Positions 25,001-37,000 of a DNA stretch of 64,000 bases are shown here, in pieces. Location: assembly GCA_030549495.1 (NCBI GenBank), contig JAUIRK010001059.1:558001-622000 (forward strand), written 5' to 3'. Both the position numbers and the translations under genes were made by a program. This stretch comes from Nectonema munidae. Lineage: Eukaryota; Nematomorpha; Nectonematoida; Nectonematidae. Numbering within the stretch: the first letter of the stretch is position 1; each line of letters begins with the position of its first letter. Below the pieces are notes generated by a model, which saw only the letters and a program-made list of their open reading frames with translations, ran no database searches and was not told where the DNA came from.

Positions 25001-28000
25001 CGTATCATCAAATGAAAGCTTAAAAATCCATCACTTATACCAACACGAAAATTACTCTGAAGTCTTTCTCATTGTAAAAAAGCATTAAAGATAAAAATGT
25101 AATCAAAAAAATTGTTAAAGAGAACTTTTATCTGATAAAAAGAAACACGAAATTTAATAATCTTCTCTCCATTATTCTTTATATTCTAATTTGATTAAAA
25201 AATTTTTTACAGTCATCCTATAGAAAGATGCTCACTTCTCTGCAGACTGACCATTCCTGCATTTCTCAAAAAATGTCACTTTTTAAGAAAAAACTCATCG
25301 ACATTGACAGCCAACAAAGCGAACTGATAAACCAAGTATGACATTAAAACTTTTCCTCACACAAGTTTAATTCTATTTGTTTTGAACATTTTCATTTTTA
25401 AATTTTTTCAAAAAAAAATCCATTCAATTTTAACGTGATATCGTTTATTTAATTCTCTAACTTTTTAAAGAGATTTTTTTCAATTTTTTTTCCTTTTAAA
25501 GAGATTTTAAAGCTCCATTCACGAGAGAGAGCGAGGATTAGTTTGACTTAAAAGGCAGGTGACAAGGCAAGGAAAAAAGGATTAGTAGCAGGAAGGGCTA
25601 AAAGGTAACTCAGTTGGCGGCAAGACCACGGAGTCCCGTTCACGTATAAGAAACTTTGAAAATAAATTACGTTTTTTGTCCGGGCCTTATCTTGTTCTTA
25701 TTTCTTTCTAAATATATTCATAGCGACGCATACCTTTTTCTTTCATAGTATGTGAATATATTCGTACATTGAAAATAAGTATTGGCATACTTTAATTTTA
25801 AGTTTGAGTGCGATCAACTTGAACATCTATTTTACACACGCTAAGGAACGCTCACTTGGCCAAGGAAAATTCACGCTACTTTAACCCATTATCTCCCAGT
25901 GATCTGATATGAGATCGGTTAGTTTAAGACTGGTTTACAGTGTTGCTGTTAAAACCATCTTAATTTCATTGCTTTTATTTAATTTTTAGAGTTGTAATAT
26001 ATATTGATCGCTTCTTTTTTGGAATTTTTGTGTTTCTATAAGAGTCAAAAATTTGTGTTAAAGTAGACAAAGGTGATTTTTTTGAAAAAAACTTTTATAC
26101 GCGAGACTGAAGATATTAGTTGATATAAAATTGTAACGATTGCTTTATTATTTGAATAACACACAAAACTAATATTGCATTTGTTAAAAACTATAATATG
26201 TACAACATTTAAGTAAATAGATGACAATTGAAGATTGATCTAAGCATAACAATTTTCATGCAAAGCTTGTCAAATGGTTCTTGATATATTGTGTTCAAGA
26301 GTGTGTGAAGACAATTTTACTTACTTTTCTTTCAGTAGATGTGACAAATGGACAGTACTTTGATTGAATGATCTAACACATGCGCTGATAAAATCATTTG
26401 CTTTTACAGTTATTTGTTTTTACGTTTTGAAATTGATAGCTTTTTACCTTGTTCTAAGTATATTTTCACAATGTCCAAGTGAAGGATTTTTTCATTACAA
26501 GAAATAGGAGAAGAATTGATATCATTTTGTGATAAAGAAAATGTTGAGTTCATGAAAGAAGTAGAGCATACGATGACAATATGAAAAAGATGAAAGAACA
26601 GTTGATATGTTTCTCTCCAGAAATTTTTGAAGAAATATTTTCTAGAAAAATGTTTGAACTCATCATCGAAGAAACTAATCGGTTTGCTACTGTATATAAA
26701 AACATGCCTGACACTCTTATAACTTTAGAAGATCTAAAATTGTTTCTTGAAGTGTTACTCTTTTGTGACTATCACAAGTTACCATCGGAAACAAACTACT
26801 GGTCGAATGATGAGGATTTAGGAATAAAACTCGTAAAAGATGCATTGCCAAGATCAAAATTCCAAATCATGAAAATCATTCTTCATTTTTGTAATAATGA
26901 TGAAGCTAAAGATAACAAACACGATAGCGGTTTTAAAATAAGAAGTTGATTGCAATTGTACAAGAATCATTCATAAAGTTTGGTATTTTTAAAAAAAATC
27001 TAAGTCTCGATGAGATGATAGTAAAGTATTTCGGGCATAATAGCTTGAAACAATTCATCCGCGGAAAGCCAATAAGATTTGGATATAAACTTTGGGCGTG
27101 GTGTGGCTTTTCTGGCTATTGTTACAACTTTGATTTTTATTGTGGGAAAAGTTCTTCAAACGATGAACACTGCGATTTATTACTTGGAACAAAAGTGCTA
27201 CTAAATATACTGAATGTTGTGAAGCAACCTCAACCCCATTCTGTCTTTTTTGATCATGAAAAAAAATCAAAAATGTTTCTTTTTAGCCGATCTTTCCAAT
27301 TTTGCTTCAGGATTAACACGCGTTAACAGCCAACAAAAATCTCCTATCATGTTTTGATTCCATCTTCCCTTATATCTACTTTCCATCTTACTAATGTCTT
27401 GATGAAACCTTTCCCCATGTTCATCGCTGACTGCTCCTAGGTTTGGAGGAAATAAGTCTAGGTGAGAATGAAGAAAGTGAATTTTCAATGACATCCGACA
27501 CCCCTTATCCTCATATGCTTCAAGCAATTCATTGATACGGTTTTTGTAATCCGGAGCACGTACCGTACATTTTCCAAAAAACCGGCACATACTGATTTAA
27601 AAGCATTTAAAGCTTTCAGTTTTTTCCCCAAAAGGTCGTTAAAACAATTGTCCCTCATCACTTCTCGAATTTGGGGGCCAACAAAAATGCCCTTCTTCAA
27701 TTTCGCGGAACTCAAATTTGGAAATAAGTGAGTTAAATGTTGGAAAGCAGAACTACTTTTTTCAAGGGGTTTCAAAAAATATTTCATCAAGCCCAACTTG
27801 ATGAGTAAAGGAGATAAGAGCGCCTTATTCATATTAACCAGTGGAGTCTGCTTAACACTGTGTTGGCCTGGCTCAAATGAAGTTCTCTCACCCCAGTCTT
27901 TTTTTTGTAATGTTCAGAAACTGCTCTACTGTCCCAGAGACAGAGAAAGCAGCAATACTTGGTGAAGCCGGCTTGCATTCCCATTAGGAAGCCTATGACT

Positions 28001-31000
28001 TTGAAATCGCCAAATAAGCTCCATTGATGTTGTGAGTATCCAACTGTTTCAAGAAGGAGCTCCATATTGTCATAAGACTCCTTCAGGTGAGTTGAGTAAC
28101 CAACCGGGACACTTGGGTATTTGTTGCCGTTATGGAGTAAAACAGCCTTTAGACTCTTTTTGGAGGAATCTATAAAGAGTCTCCATTCTGATGGCTCATG
28201 TTGAAAGCCTAATCAGTTGTATAATTCTGGAACGTTGCAACAATTACATAAACGGTTTTTGCACGACGCAAAATAAGAAGATAGTTCGGCATTACGCTTT
28301 CTGTACTTTGTGATCCTCACCTCCTTTTCAACCAAATTATGTTGTTTGAGTCTTGAAACCAACAACTCGACTTGTTCTTTCGTGAGATAGAGGTCGCGTA
28401 TGAGATCGTTTAGCTCACTCTGTGAAAAAACTGTTGGTTCATAGTCTACTTCATTGATGCAGAGTGAAGTGCTTATTCTGGAAGAGTTTGATTCTGCAGA
28501 ACTCGCCTCCTCCCCCAATAAGAATATGTCCTTGTTTTGGGGTGGTTCAGGTACTGGGTAATCATCAGAATGATAAACAGGTCTGTTGCTGACGCAAGAT
28601 TCGGATACACAATTTTTGTTCTGGATGCATGTTTGAAACCTTTGATTTTAGTGAGGCAGAAATAACAATCATCCACATGGCTTGTCGGAACTCTCAAGAT
28701 CATTGGAACGGCAAACTTGGAAGATGACTTTCTACCATTAAACCAGGCAGTCAGGGCGTTATAACATGATTTGCAAGAAACGTGTCGAGCCCAAGGTTTA
28801 TCTTGGTCTTCTATTCTACAACCAAAATAACTAAAGTAAGCGGCATTCAGTAAAGGAGTTATTGTATAATTCATTATAAAATCATGTCAAAATACCATTC
28901 ATTATATACATTTTCAAATAAAAAAATAGTCGAAATCATAAAAAATACAAATACAAAAAAGTTACTATAGTCCTATCTCTTATTATTATTTGTAATTTTT
29001 TTCTTTCGTATTGTCAAATAAATAATTTTTTCATTATATTAATTTTTGATACCACATGCTACCACTGATCTCATAAGAGATCAATTTATTTTTCTTTTAT
29101 TTTAAAACATAAAAAAAAAATTCTTTTTGTAGAGTGTTATGTGTATAGGACTATGCTCAAAAAGTAAAAGTTTGTAAATAAAATCTCAAGACTTGACATT
29201 TTGGGAGATAACGGGTTAAAATATACTCCCCTTCCTTCTTAGGGGGCGTGAGTAGGGTTGGTTAGATGCTGGATTCGATAACTCAAGGTCTTGGGTTCGA
29301 TTCCGCATCAAGCCTGCTTTCCTCATAGTTCGATACAAGCGGCGCAATTGTGCCTTCTCGATGAAAACACCCCGGGTTACCTCTACCTCTCTACCCTTCC
29401 TTCTTCTTATAGGGTGACGTAACAACGCTTTACGTCAAATATGAAGAAACAAACTTGTAATGACCTATGACTTAAAATACAGGAATTGATGACGTCATTG
29501 TATATTTGATGTGTGTGTTCACCTGTCTTACGAGTCCAAATCGTAGAAAGGCCAACCACTAGGATTGGTTGCACCTAGCTCCATCTCACAATGCTGAAAT
29601 ACATATACAGGCTTCATTAAAAATCGTCATCTCTTCTTACTTTTCCCCCCGAAATCCTTTCAACCCCTCTTTCCTCAATTCCCACCCCTTCTCTCTTCAA
29701 AATCCCCCTTTTTTTTGGTGAAAAAAAAAAAAAAAAAAAAAATCCTTCTCCCTTTTTAAAAGCGTTGCATTTTTAATCATTACATTTCTTATAATTGGAC
29801 ATGTTTAATCCCTCCTAAGCTAAGGCGCTAGTATTAACTTGAGCCACGTGATTCATTAAAAATAAAGTCAATGATGACTGAGTATTTATAATATTTTTTG
29901 AAATTATTCTAATATTGAGTGATGCCAAAATTGTCAATTGATTTTTAAAGCTAATAATTGGAAAGGCGTTGATACAAAGTGAATACTCTACATACTTGGA
30001 GGCCATCAAAGCCCATACTTCCAAATGCTCCATGGAGAAGTGTTCTCTTGCCCAACTCCAGGCCATTGAATTGTACGAGAAGAAGGATCAAGTAATCGAT
30101 AGATAGCATTTATTCACCTTTGCGATTCCTTTCTTTCAATCTGGTGCATCACAAGCCTTCTTTTATGCCCCCTTACTTGTAAACGCAAATCACACTTCCT
30201 TAGAGAAGCTTCTCTCGTCCCAGCAAAATAACATCTGTAGATCCTTCTCCAAATTTTTTCTTGCTTCCGATTGCCAGTTGAATTTTATTCTTTTTTAATG
30301 GCATTTAGTATTATTTGAAAATATTAAGGGTATATAAAATATAGTAATAGAAACATGATGGATGCATCATAACTCACTTTAATATTGTAAGGAATGTAGC
30401 TAAAACATTTTAATGCATATTAAGTCGTATACACATATAAAAATCTTAAAAAAGAGTCTATTCTGATTTTGATTCCTAAGAAAGAAATGCTTCAGACGCG
30501 CTATTTTTTAATATATCATCTGTCTTGATACATACAATCGAAATATTATTTAAACTTTTCTCTTTTCTTATTTACTGAGCACGTTGATCATCATTTGACG
30601 AATTATAAAAGGGTAGAATCTTTGCCCACAACAGCAAATCAACTTTTAGATCGAATATCTCTTTATATTTATTCATCTAAGTATAGGCAGCAGAGATTTA
30701 GTATATTTTCACAAGGAGGAAAGTTTAAACTTCTGGCAAGCTCTTTTTTCTATAGCGAAAGCAAGCATGTGCAAGCATGAGTGTATGATGTACTCTCTCT
30801 TACTTAAATTGGAGTAACAGGTGAGAGATTCCTAAAATAATTTTTGATATATGCGATGTTTTTGTAAAGTGCACACAAAAATGGAATTCAATGTATGAAT
30901 ATTTAATTGGTATTTGATTGACATCCTTCTGCTCGAGTTTGACAAAGTGAATTAATATTTTTCAGTGTGTGTGTGAAATACTGGATCTACGGGCATATGC

Positions 31001-34000
31001 CATTTGCGTTGTTACCATACTAGTCAACAAGACGGTAAGTTATGTTATTTGGTTTAGCATGCCTTTTAGTAAGTTCCTTTTGCTATGATATATTTATATT
31101 GTTTCATTGCCACAGCAAAGCTTTATGTACATCGTGTTGAAGAGATGCGATTATTATGTTTTAATTTATTGTATGTTGTAGCAAGAAAGAACGAAGCATT
31201 TTAATGTATCCTTCATAAAAATCTCTTTTCTCGTTGCTATCAAAATGTACAAATAAAGTAGAAGTCTTTTGTTCATTTTTTCCTGCTTATTATTAAAAAG
31301 CGATTGGCCGTGAACTCTTTTTCCAAGATTTGTATTTAACACTCTTGTTTCTTATTTCAAGCTGAGCAAACAAAAAGAAAAGTTTGCCGTTGAAATTAAA
31401 GAGATTAAAGAAGAAAGAGCTTTTGCGCAGGAAAAAGAAGTTACCAAGGACACCACTAATCAACACACCAACATGGAGGTTAATACAAATTTAATGCTTA
31501 TAAATGTACCAATAAATATATTTTTAGGAAAAAATGTCTTGCATTATTTTCTTAACCCAATATATATATATATATTTAGGAGGCATTTCCATTTATTGTA
31601 TTTTATTTTTTTATCAGTAATAAATCTTTTCACTTATATTTATTTTGATGAAATGATATAAAATTAAAGGAGCCATTTTGCATTCGATAATTAATAACTA
31701 TCTAGTTTCTTAATGCATATAATAAAGAATATATTACAAGTGTTTTTAAGATGGAAGAAAATGTTTCCATATGAAAATTATAAATAGATGATATAGAATT
31801 AAAGGAGGCATCTAGGCACATTTACGCCTCTTGTATAGAACTATCACGAAAGGAGGCTTGATGCGGGATCGAACCCAAGACATTTGATTTATCGAAACCC
31901 AGTATCTAACCAACGTTACTGAAAACTCTAACTTAGAAGCTGAAACTAAGGATACACTGAGAAAAATGTTATATTTTAATTGCAAAAACCCAGCCTCCAT
32001 TTATATCATTTACTGAAGGTAAAATATTTCAAATTCCACTGTCCTACTATTTGTTGGAATGGAGGCAGACTTTTTACAATTTATATTTCTCAGTTGTTAA
32101 CATTGATAGCGTTGTAGTCGCATGATAAGTTTAACTGATGAAGCATTATTTTAATGATTGCATCGCTTAATTTACTTGACTCTTGACAAATTTGGAATAT
32201 ATTCAGATTTGTATCGTCTCATTCACACTACTTTTAAATCATTTGACTTTGAAACCAGTGCATTTCTGCTCTTATTATGTTTAAAACTGTTTTCATATAC
32301 TCCTAAATTTTTCGGGGGAGATAAAAATATTTTTAATTTTATACTTTTAAAGACATAGATTTTTGTTTAGGAACACGGAGAGTTACAATTCAAAATACAA
32401 TCATTAGAAAATATAGAGTTTCAAATTTTGGAATTGGAGTTGAAAATTGAACAGATAAACAAAGAAAGTAATAATAAAGAATTTAGGAAGAATCTACAAA
32501 ATTTAATGACTTTAAAGGTAGGCAACTCCTTGTTCATGAATCACTATTTTTTAGAATAATAATTAAGATTTAACGATGAACTATGCCTATTTTAACATTA
32601 TCCATTGCATTTTTATTACTTTCTTCTTCAATAGAACCCGAATAACTTAACCATGGTCACCTGATTTGTTGTCAATATCAGCATGGTGTTTTTTAATTAC
32701 ACGGTATTTAAGTGTTTTAATAAAACTAATCTTTTTTAGTCCAAGTTTCTGACTGTGGATGAAGGTTTGAAAAATATTATAATCAAAGTGAAGAGTAACA
32801 TTACGCAATTGGAGTCGTGTAGAGCTGAAATATTGAATGATTTTTATAAGGTTTATTTAAATTACTCAATAATTTTTTACCTTGCCAATGTCTTTATCTA
32901 CAATGGTCATGAACAATCTCATATGCTAAAAATACAATCTTACATGAATTAATTTGTGTGTTCCCTGTTCAACTACTAATTTGACTTGGACGAATTATTT
33001 CTTCCCCGATTAGCAAAACTAGGAAAATGCTTCCTCACGGGAAATTTAATTTGAGGCTTTACTTGTCTTTTACTTTCCACTGCTAATGTATCATAATTTT
33101 CTAAGTACCAAAAAATTTGGGCGGGATTTATTTTAAATTTTTATTTCACTTTATTCAACCTAGAAGATGATTGAATGAAGGTATTATTAGATAGTATCGA
33201 TTATTATTACATAGCCAATCAAAAGTAGCATAAATGACCTTTATTGGTGCAACTAATATACTTATCACGTAGATTGTATTTTCTACCTGTACGTAGAGAG
33301 TTAACAACTTCAATATATATTTTAGTTATTTATTTCAATTGAACTAAATTTGACTTAAAAGATTCCTTGCTGAAAGATAACATTTTTATCAAGTGATAGT
33401 GTTTTACCCAAAAAATGTATACACGTTAATTTCACAATATTGACGCCTTTTCTTTTTAGTCTTATTGAATTATAAATTATAAATGGGGAGTTAGGAGATT
33501 TAATCGTGTGACAGACAACATGCACAAAGTGGCGATTGACTTCTCAATGTAGATAAATAAGTTTAATGCTCAACACAGAAAAAGTATCCCTTTGAAAAAG
33601 ATTCTAAGGAAAAGTCCTCATCGGACAGGTCTCCAGATGTCTGGCTCAGACACTCAAGGTCTTGGGAACCTTCGTAACCCAAGTTCGAGACAAGCGGTGC
33701 AATTGTGCTTGATTAAGTAAAACACTAGCGGTTCCTTGGCTCTTAGTGAAAGTACTTCATTGAATAATGAGAAAGGCGTAGAAAAGCACGTGAATTAATA
33801 CTACTTATGGTAAAGGAAAACGATGTACTATTTTTTAAATTTTGCGATAAGAATTTTATATCTATCAACTTGAAGAAGATTTTTTAAATGCAAGTTCTTT
33901 AAAGAGGACAGCATATAAATCTAAAACGATAAAAACCATATTTTATACTTGAAAAGTGGACTGAAATATTGTTAAAATGCCTTTATTCAGATGTAGAAGC

Positions 34001-37000
34001 TAAACAAAAAATAGAAGGAGAGTTTTTTGCAAAACATCATCAAGCAAATTTTAGACTCATTTTTCCAATATTATTCAAAATTGATAAAAAAAATGGAAAT
34101 AAATAATTCGTTTTCGAAACCTAAGAAAGACTCTTTTAAAAATTATAACAACTTTGAATATTAATAATAGAGTTCGCAAAGAATCTTGACATATAAAATA
34201 GGGTGTTTTCAATTGTCTTTACATATTTTATTAATCGTCATTCCACCTAAAATTTTCCACTAATAACTTTATATAAGTTAACTTATATTAATTAACATTA
34301 TTATTATTATTAACTCTAAAAACATTAAAATTGATATAAACAAATACAAAAATAAAAAGGATATTTGATTGTCACATGGCTGAAACAGCATAGGAACTAA
34401 TAATTGCGGATACGTGTATTTTGATTTTGTTTCATAAAGAACGCCTTCCTTGTTATCTTTTTTTTATAAGACTTTATATCTGTAGGAAAAGTGCGCTTTT
34501 GATAAAATCGAAAGAAAAATTCAAAAATTGGCCAAACTGAAGTTATCAAGTGATTCCAAAAGTTTTAAAGAAGAAAATGGGGAGGACATATACAAGAATG
34601 TAACTGCTTAACTAAAAAAATATGGGCTTAGAATTTACTCTATATTCTTTCATTATAAGACACTTCTTGAAAATTACAATTCATGGAGCGACTTGAAAAA
34701 AGTTTTGAATTACTCGCAATCAACGCTAATCAATTGTTCTCCAAGTTAGTTCGTTATTCTTTCACTTATTTCGTGTGCTGCGGTGCATACGTTTCTTTTT
34801 TCTTCAGATTTTAGTATGAGAGTGGGATATTTATATAGTCCATATAGATATACGATTTTTAGTCAATATAGCTCCATATATAAGTGAGTGAGTATTCCTA
34901 TAAATAAAGGGTGATTGCAGGAATTAGATGCAAAGCGATCATTTACACTGTATATATTCATATTGCTTGATAAAACTCTGGCAATTATTTTTTTCTATAA
35001 CTTAGCGCTATTATAATATTTAATCATTTCAAAAATATTCTCAATACGTATACCTATTTTTATACATAATTTATTTTCCTGTAGAATGTCTCATATTCTA
35101 GACTAGAGTTTGAAATTTTATTTTGTAATATCTTTAAAAATACGATGTAAATCGAATTTGACATTATTACAACCTTATGAAATAATAAAAAATAAGATTG
35201 ATATTTGTCGATCATTAAACTATTTATACCGCTGATTTCTGTATTTATTTTTAGTGGAAAATCGATACTTAGATCTTGCGTCTCCTCCAGAATCAGGAAC
35301 CTTCAGCGAAGAAACAAACAGCGTGACGAGTGACAGTGGTGACAGCCCCATCGCCAAAAGTTTACAGTAATAAAAATAATACTTTTCTTCTCAAAATAAT
35401 GCTTAGCAGCCCTCGTATTTCTATTTTCATGTTACAAACAATTTTATTTAGCACACTTTCAGTAAATTACATAGAATATAAGCTGTTATTTCAAAAAAAA
35501 AAATTTTTGAGAAGATTTCAATCTAGCTCCGGCATACGTTACCCGCTATAATTTTAAAATGAAGTCCATATTAATAAATTCCTTGCTACCTAAACTGCTC
35601 GAGCCGATTTATAAAAAAAATCTTTTTCCAAGTGACATTATAGTCATTGATAACAAAATGGCTAACAACACGAATATCAACTTTTCAACACGTAGAATAA
35701 TATCCCTTAAAGCGATCATAAGAAAAGTTTCGATTTCTGATAGATTTCTCTAACCCTTAGATAGAATATTTGCCATGAAAGAAGAAACCCTATGAAATGT
35801 ACTTAATACAAACACATACACAAATATATTACATTATATACATATAACGCTTTTAATCATGGTATCAGGATACATAATAAGAATAGATATCCAACAGTCT
35901 ACATCTTACAGTCGCTACACTGATTTATATGTATAATATACAATATATAAATAGACTTATGTAAAAATATACGATATATAGATGCATTTTTCTACCACGG
36001 AAGAATATAGGTAATTACATATAAAATAAGGTTCTAGGGCTTGCCCAATGGACAACTGCCCTAAGGACAAAAGCGCGACGGACAACTGCCAGATAGGACA
36101 AGTGCCCGGTGGAAAAATGCCCGATAAGGATGTTATAATTGTATCGTTTTATGCAATATTTTACTACATATCAATCTATGAGAAAAAAAAGCAATAAGTT
36201 GATAGTAATTTTTTAAAGGTAAAATAAAAGTAAAGTTAACAAAACATGTTTTATTTGTGAAAGCAAAGGTAATTTATCAATAAAACAAAATTGTGTTTAT
36301 TAAAAAATAGCAAGAAAAACTAAAATTTTAAATTGTATGCTATTCCTCTCAAAAAATCTGTTACTTCTCGATTTCCATAATCCTGCACAATGTTTGCAAT
36401 TCTTTTTGTTGTATCTTGATATTTTTTCTTTTTAGGAGAAGGCTCATGCCCTGCCAGCAATCGGTTGATGATTGTGTCACTTAGAGCTTGTTCCGTCTTC
36501 AATACCTGAAGAAAACGCCAGATATTTGGATGGCTCGAGGTGATATTCGCCTGTAAGTGGTTATGCCATCCTTCCGGGGAATTAATTGTTCGTGGTAAAT
36601 CATTGCATAGGCGACCATGCATGTTCCACATGGAAATAGGAAAGAGCGGGTTGCTTCTGTTACGTCGTCGTATTCTACCAATTTATGTATCTTCAAAGTA
36701 GTCAAATAATGGATCTGCTTCATGGCATATATTTTCTTGTAATTCTTCAAATGCTTCTACAACATTGTCTTCCGGCACAAAAGCCAGGCTGGTATCGTGC
36801 CAATGTTTAAAGCAAACTCAGCATCATTTAAATATCTTGATTGTACCTTCCGATAAACTGCTTGACACAGATGAAAATAACACCCCTTTATAATTGCATT
36901 TGAAAAAATTTCGTTAAGTACATTCTTGGCAACGCTTTCATAATCAATCATAATACTAGATGTGTTAAGTCTAGAGTTAATAGCTCGAAGTTGGCTAAAA

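Larger units (their letters stand above)
25881..29219 (+). mobile_element. piggyBac element 3 (TTAA ends) carrying an antisense gene
   Basis: The left end TTAACCCATTATCTCCCA (25881) and the right end in reverse complement, TTAACCCGTTATCTCCCA (29219), form a terminal inverted repeat with TTAA on both sides. A subterminal motif close to GATCT..TATGAGATC occurs at 25901-25917 and, inverted, at about 29070-29090. The transposase N-terminal half lies on the plus strand (26581-27260). Its C-terminal half is absent, and in its place is a minus-strand gene of another family (27267-28874). The element lies in LL5 intron 3. Confidence 0.87.

Noticed and set aside
29293-29304. Functional tRNA gene from the B box
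   Set aside because: No complete cloverleaf; the same block recurs as a dispersed repeat, so it is a SINE.
29815-30066. Minus-strand open frame of 83 codons
   Set aside because: Antisense to LL5 exon 4, which has splice sites, phase and a coiled-coil peptide.
35559-35753. 64-codon plus-strand open frame after LL5 exon 11
   Set aside because: Low-complexity composition, no motif, lies in intron 11 (or an alternative 3' UTR).
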